NCBI GenBank assembly: GCA_016178505.1
Contig: JACOTG010000006.1
Location: 1 to 39,819, forward strand
Direction: 5' to 3'
Source of the DNA: Planctomycetota bacterium
Lineage (GTDB): Bacteria > Planctomycetota > JACOTG01
DNA: 39,819 nucleotides
The notes beneath the pieces are model-generated. The model had not been told where the DNA came from. It saw nothing but the letters and a program-made list of their open reading frames with translations, and did no database searches. Position numbers and translations under genes: made by a program. Positions 36,433 through 39,819 of this stretch are shown piece by piece (within the stretch, counting starts at the first letter, position 1; every line of letters begins with the position of its first letter).

Positions 36433-37887
36433 ATGGGACGAACGCATCGCGTTCTTTCGGCTTGTCTCGTCGCCGTGGGGATTTGCGCGGGTCGTGCGGA
36501 GGCGCGCGTTCCGCAACAGATCGGCGTGGAGCTTCGGTGCTCGGGCTCGAGCGCCGACGGGTTGACGGTTTATGTGAACGTCACGTCGGCTCCCGTCTTC
36601 GCCGGTCGGCCGTTCGCGATCGCGCTCGCGGCCGAGCGAACGGCCCCGAACGAAACGCGCTTCCCGGAGATGGCGCGTCCGGCGGTCGTGCTGACGTCGC
36701 GCACTCCGTTCCCCGCGCTCGATTCGAACGGGTCGGCGTGGATCGCGCTCCAGCTGCCGCGCACGCTCGTGCCGCTGCCCGATCAACTCTTCTTGCAGGC
36801 CGGGGTCCACTTCCGCGATTGGATCGCGTACTCCAACGTGCTTCCGTACACGCCGCGCGGAGAGAAATTCGTTCGCGTCGGCGATCTCCTCGAGGCCCGT
36901 TCGAACCACACGGCAACGCGACTCGCCGACGGGACCGTGCTCGTCACGGGAGGATTGGGCACGGGGTACGCAGCGCTCGGGACCTCCGAGCGGTTCGATC
37001 CCGCGGCGTCGACGTTCGCGTCGGCCGCGTCTCTGTCCACGCCTCGATTCGATCACACCGCGACGATGCTGCCGCGCGACGGGCGAGTCCTCGTGATCGG
37101 CGGCTCGACGTCGATTTCGGGTCCGGCCACCGCAAGCGTTGAGGTGTACAACCCGATCGTCGACCGCTTCAATTCGATTGGCGATCTGACGCTTCCTAGA
37201 GCGCGTCACGCGGCGATCGCGTACGTCGATGCGAAGTCCGGTTGGCAATGCGTGCTGGTCGCCGGCGGAGACGGCGCCGCCGCGAAGACGGCCGAGGTGT
37301 TCGACATGTCGATCGGGAAGTTCAAGCTCACCGGCAAGGTTCCGCACGAGCGCATGGGCGGAACGCTCGTCCCGCTCGCCGACGGCCGGATCGCGTTCGC
37401 GGGCGGGACCGACACGCACGGCGGCGCACGGCGCGACGTCGACCTTTTCGATCCCGCGACGCTCACGTGGAAGTCGTCGGCGACGATGCTGCTCCCGCGC
37501 GCGGGCGCGACGATCGCGCCGACGCCGGACGGCACGTTCGTCGTCATCGGCGGCGTGGTCGACACGCCCGGCTGCCTCGAGTGTCCGACGCGATACCTCC
37601 ACCGCATCGAGCGCTTCGACGCCAAGACCGAATCGTTCCAATTCGAGTCGGCAACGTGCACCGCATCTCGCTCGGGTGCGTGCGCCGCGCTCCTCGACGG
37701 AGGGCTCGTGCTGATCACGGGAGGCGGAGAATCGTCGGAGGTGTACGACCCCGTTGTCGGGTTCCAAACGGTCGGTTGCCTTTCCGCTGGCGCGGGAGAA
37801 ACGGTCACGCCGCTCGCGAACGGACAGGCGCTCGTCGTGGGGGGCGTTTCGCTTCGCCGCAGCGCGTGGATCTTCACCGGACGTTGA
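36433..37887 (+). CDS. Exported Kelch-repeat beta-propeller protein
   Basis: The 484-residue product has a signal peptide (RVLSACLVAVGICAGRAEAR). An N-terminal domain (25-155) holds VYVNVTSAPVFAGRPFAIAL and resembles an Ig-like or adhesin module. About six Kelch repeats follow from residue 158, with double-Gly strands (ATRLADGTVLVTGGLGTG, ATMLPRDGRVLVIGGSTS, VLVAGGDGAAAKTAEVFD, DGRIAFAGGTDTHGGARRDV, DGTFVVIGGVVDTPG, LLDGGLVLITGGGESSEVYD). AAAAGGAG lies about 10 bases before ATG 36433. A cell-surface or periplasmic scaffold is inferred. It resembles the two other exported propellers in architecture but lacks their shared C-terminal domain. Confidence 0.85.
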   Translation: MGRTHRVLSACLVAVGICAGRAEARVPQQIGVELRCSGSSADGLTVYVNVTSAPVFAGRPFAIALAAERTAPNETRFPEMARPAVVLTSRTPFPALDSNGSAWIALQLPRTLVPLPDQLFLQAGVHFRDWIAYSNVLPYTPRGEKFVRVGDLLEARSNHTATRLADGTVLVTGGLGTGYAALGTSERFDPAASTFASAASLSTPRFDHTATMLPRDGRVLVIGGSTSISGPATASVEVYNPIVDRFNSIGDLTLPRARHAAIAYVDAKSGWQCVLVAGGDGAAAKTAEVFDMSIGKFKLTGKVPHERMGGTLVPLADGRIAFAGGTDTHGGARRDVDLFDPATLTWKSSATMLLPRAGATIAPTPDGTFVVIGGVVDTPGCLECPTRYLHRIERFDAKTESFQFESATCTASRSGACAALLDGGLVLITGGGESSEVYDPVVGFQTVGCLSAGAGETVTPLANGQALVVGGVSLRRSAWIFTGR

Positions 37888-37970
37888 GCTTGTTGCGCGC
37901 CAAGAACTCCTTGGCTCGCACGTCGTGCCCGGCTAGAATCGGCCCATCGCAGCGCGTCCCACGCTGATCA

Positions 37971-38013
37971 CTTCGACGACCGAGTCCGTCCTCTTCACCT
38001 TCGGTTGTCGAAG
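37971..38013. repeat. Inverted repeat between Kelch and peptidase genes
   Basis: CTTCGACGACCG (37971-37982) pairs with CGGTTGTCGAAG (38002-38013) over 12 positions with one G-T wobble and a 19-base loop. No T tract follows, so it could end transcription with Rho, stabilise a 3' end, or bind a regulator. Confidence 0.4.
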
Positions 38014-38094
38014 CCGACGACTGGGGTCGCCGGTCTCGCGGGTTCCCTTCGCGAGCCGGTGCAGTCGGGATCGTGCGATGAGGAGTTGGGGTAA

Positions 38095-39819
38095 GTGCTG
38101 ACGTCTCGTTGTGTCCCGGCCCGAGCGGCGGGTGTGGTCCTTGGAATCTTCGCGTCGGCGTCGCTCGCCGTTGCACAACCGAACCCGGGCGGCGCGGGCG
38201 CCCCGCCGCAGTCGAATCGAAAATCACTCTCGGATGAAGCGATCGCGCTCCGCGACGCGCGTTGGCGGGACTTCCTGAAGCGAAACGGCGACGGCTTCAG
38301 CGTCGTCTACGAGACCGATTCCATGCTGCCGCATTGGATCCTCGCGCCGGCCGTGTCAGTCGGCACCCCGCCGCTCGACGCGAACACGGTTCGCAACGCC
38401 GCGGTCGCCTTCGTTCGCGCGAACGATTCGTTCTTCGGAACGGCGGGCCTCGATCTCGTGGGGATGCCCGATCTCGTCGGCGACGTCTGGGCCATGAACT
38501 TCCAGCTCGTCGAGCCGCACTCGATCATTCCGTTCGATCGCTGGTCGAGCATCAACGTGCGCTTCAAGGACCGTGCGGGGGCTTTGTCGGCGATCGTGTT
38601 CGACCGCATTCCGCTCGTGATCGAACCGGCCGAGATCAGCGTCGACTTCGGCGAGGCCGTGACCACGGCGATGGCCGCCGTCCCGGCCGGCGTCACGGAC
38701 GTCACGCCCGGCGCGTCGAGCCTCGAGTACGTCGTCACCGAGGACGGCACGGCGCGGGTCGCGTGGCGATTCACGATCCACAACGGCGACTTGCACGCGC
38801 CCTACGAACACGACTTCTGGATCGGCGCGCGAGACACTCCGGACGTTCTCCGCGATTGGGACGACATCGGGTCCGTCGACGTGGCGGGCAGCGTCACTGG
38901 CCGCGGGCATGTTTGGGATCCGACGAGCACGCTCGAGAACTTGCCGCTCGCAAACTTGCTCGTGTCCATTCAGGGGGGCGGAAAGGCGTTCACCGATTCG
39001 GAGGGCAAGTTCCGCATTCCGAACGCAGGCTCGACGGCCGTCACGCTGTCTGCGGCGCTCGCGGGACGGTGGGTGCACGTGCACGAGTACGACGGCTACG
39101 ATCTGTCGCTGACGACTAGCGCCATGCCGGGCACGCCGACGAGCCTCGTCTTCAACGACTCCGACGGTCCCGCGACGAGCACGAGCCAAGTCGACGCCTA
39201 TTTCCACGCGAATCGCGCGCACGACGAGATTCGTGCGACGACGGGCATCTCGTCGATCGACACCGTCCTGAACGCGAACGTGAACTTGCCGCAGACCTGC
39301 AACAGCTACTACAGCCACCAGACGCGCAGCATCAACCTCTACGAGGGAGGAGATGGTTGCCGCAACGCGGCGTACGACACGGTCGTCATCCACGAGTACG
39401 GCCACTTCTTCGACGACATGACGGGCGGGATCGTCGACTGGGGTCTCTCGGAGGGACTTTCCGACATGGTCGCGACGTTCATCACCGGACAGCCGCTCGT
39501 CGGCGAGTCGTTCTACATGGACGGCCGTCCCGTTCGAAACGCGGACAACCAAGCGACGTATCCGGCCGATCGGTGCTGGACCGAGTATCACTGCATCGGC
39601 GAGGTGTTTTCGGGATTTGCATGGCACACGCGCGAGAACCTGATGGCGACCCTCGGCTTCGACGACGGCGCAACCCTCGCGTCACGCCTCTTCTTCAGCG
39701 CGATCGCGATGAACCCGCACGATCAGCGCGACGCCGTGCTCGACGTCTTCCTGCAAGACGACGACGACGGCGCCGTTTCGAACGGGACGCCGCATTGCAG
39801 CGAGATCGAGGCGGCGTGC
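38095..39819 (+). CDS. Secreted gluzincin-like zinc metallopeptidase, C-terminus cut by window edge
   Basis: The frame from GTG 38095 (AGGAG 9 bases upstream) stays open for 575 codons to the window end. A signal peptide (GVVLGIFASASLAVAQPNPG) leads into a propeptide-like region (about 45-255) resembling FTP/PepSY prodomains. A carboxypeptidase-regulatory-like beta domain follows at about 263-330 (LPLANLLVSIQGGGKAFTDS, EGKFRIPNAG). The peptidase domain has HEYGH at 433-437 with DTVVIHEYGHFFDDMTGG, and WGLSEGLSDM with a candidate third zinc ligand E453 and following Asp457. Only 15 residues separate HEYGH from E453, shorter than in thermolysin-type enzymes. M36/fungalysin-like families are the closest match by eye. 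Confidence 0.82.
   Translation, partial: MLTSRCVPARAAGVVLGIFASASLAVAQPNPGGAGAPPQSNRKSLSDEAIALRDARWRDFLKRNGDGFSVVYETDSMLPHWILAPAVSVGTPPLDANTVRNAAVAFVRANDSFFGTAGLDLVGMPDLVGDVWAMNFQLVEPHSIIPFDRWSSINVRFKDRAGALSAIVFDRIPLVIEPAEISVDFGEAVTTAMAAVPAGVTDVTPGASSLEYVVTEDGTARVAWRFTIHNGDLHAPYEHDFWIGARDTPDVLRDWDDIGSVDVAGSVTGRGHVWDPTSTLENLPLANLLVSIQGGGKAFTDSEGKFRIPNAGSTAVTLSAALAGRWVHVHEYDGYDLSLTTSAMPGTPTSLVFNDSDGPATSTSQVDAYFHANRAHDEIRATTGISSIDTVLNANVNLPQTCNSYYSHQTRSINLYEGGDGCRNAAYDTVVIHEYGHFFDDMTGGIVDWGLSEGLSDMVATFITGQPLVGESFYMDGRPVRNADNQATYPADRCWTEYHCIGEVFSGFAWHTRENLMATLGFDDGATLASRLFFSAIAMNPHDQRDAVLDVFLQDDDDGAVSNGTPHCSEIEAAC

Noticed and set aside
35944-37767. A 607-codon minus-strand frame across the Kelch gene and the permease start
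   Set aside because: It lies opposite the Kelch repeats and then out of frame over the permease; the composition is Arg-rich low complexity.

Overview
The window is GC-rich, protein-dense bacterial chromosome. It most likely comes from a member of the Planctomycetota or a close relative. The evidence is a secreted DUF1501 / DUF1549-DUF1553 / cytochrome-WD40 gene set (25.2-33.7 kb), an ECF sigma factor overlapping a Ser/Thr kinase with a DWG instead of DFG motif (7.2-8.9 kb), and many large exported beta-propeller and HYR-repeat proteins. No rRNA, tRNA, CRISPR array, transposase or integrase gene was recognised. Both window ends cut genes: an SDR oxidoreductase at the left and a zinc metallopeptidase at the right.

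1-6.9 kb is a run of general-stress and reserve genes: SDR dehydrogenase, poxvirus-type topoisomerase IB, a small basic plasmid-stabilisation-like protein, glycogen debranching enzyme GlgX, a PRC-barrel protein and a small lipoprotein. The intergenic spaces are large and carry remnants, including the tail of a response-regulator receiver domain. 7.2-11.7 kb holds the ECF-kinase pair, followed by a small membrane protein, a tandem lipocalin-like secreted protein, a VOC protein, a clear terminator, and an overlapping LIC_13387-type membrane protein and DUF1499 pair.

11.7-17.1 kb contains decayed sequence and two large exported propeller proteins (HAF repeats on +, PD40/TolB-like repeats on -). 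These two share an unnamed C-terminal domain of about 165 residues. Between them lies a truncated SnoaL/DUF4440 gene coupled by ATGA overlap to a 70-residue ORF that starts like a sigma factor. 17.2-20.7 kb holds housekeeping and stress genes: aroC, a macro-domain protein, a DJ-1/PfpI protein and an MbfA-like ferritin/iron exporter.

20.7-22.6 kb is a two-gene, lower-GC module: a 473-residue ImmA/IrrE metallopeptidase with a large unrecognised N-terminal region, preceded and overlapped by a small protein of unknown family. It is the best candidate here for an undescribed toxin-antitoxin-like, stress or defence system. 22.8-33.7 kb is a secreted HYR protein followed by the DUF1501-PSD1-cytochrome/WD40 operon. 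33.8-39.8 kb has a HEAT-repeat exported protein, an APC permease, a Kelch-repeat exported protein and the start of a gluzincin-like metallopeptidase. All product names are from reading the translations by eye; no database search was run.
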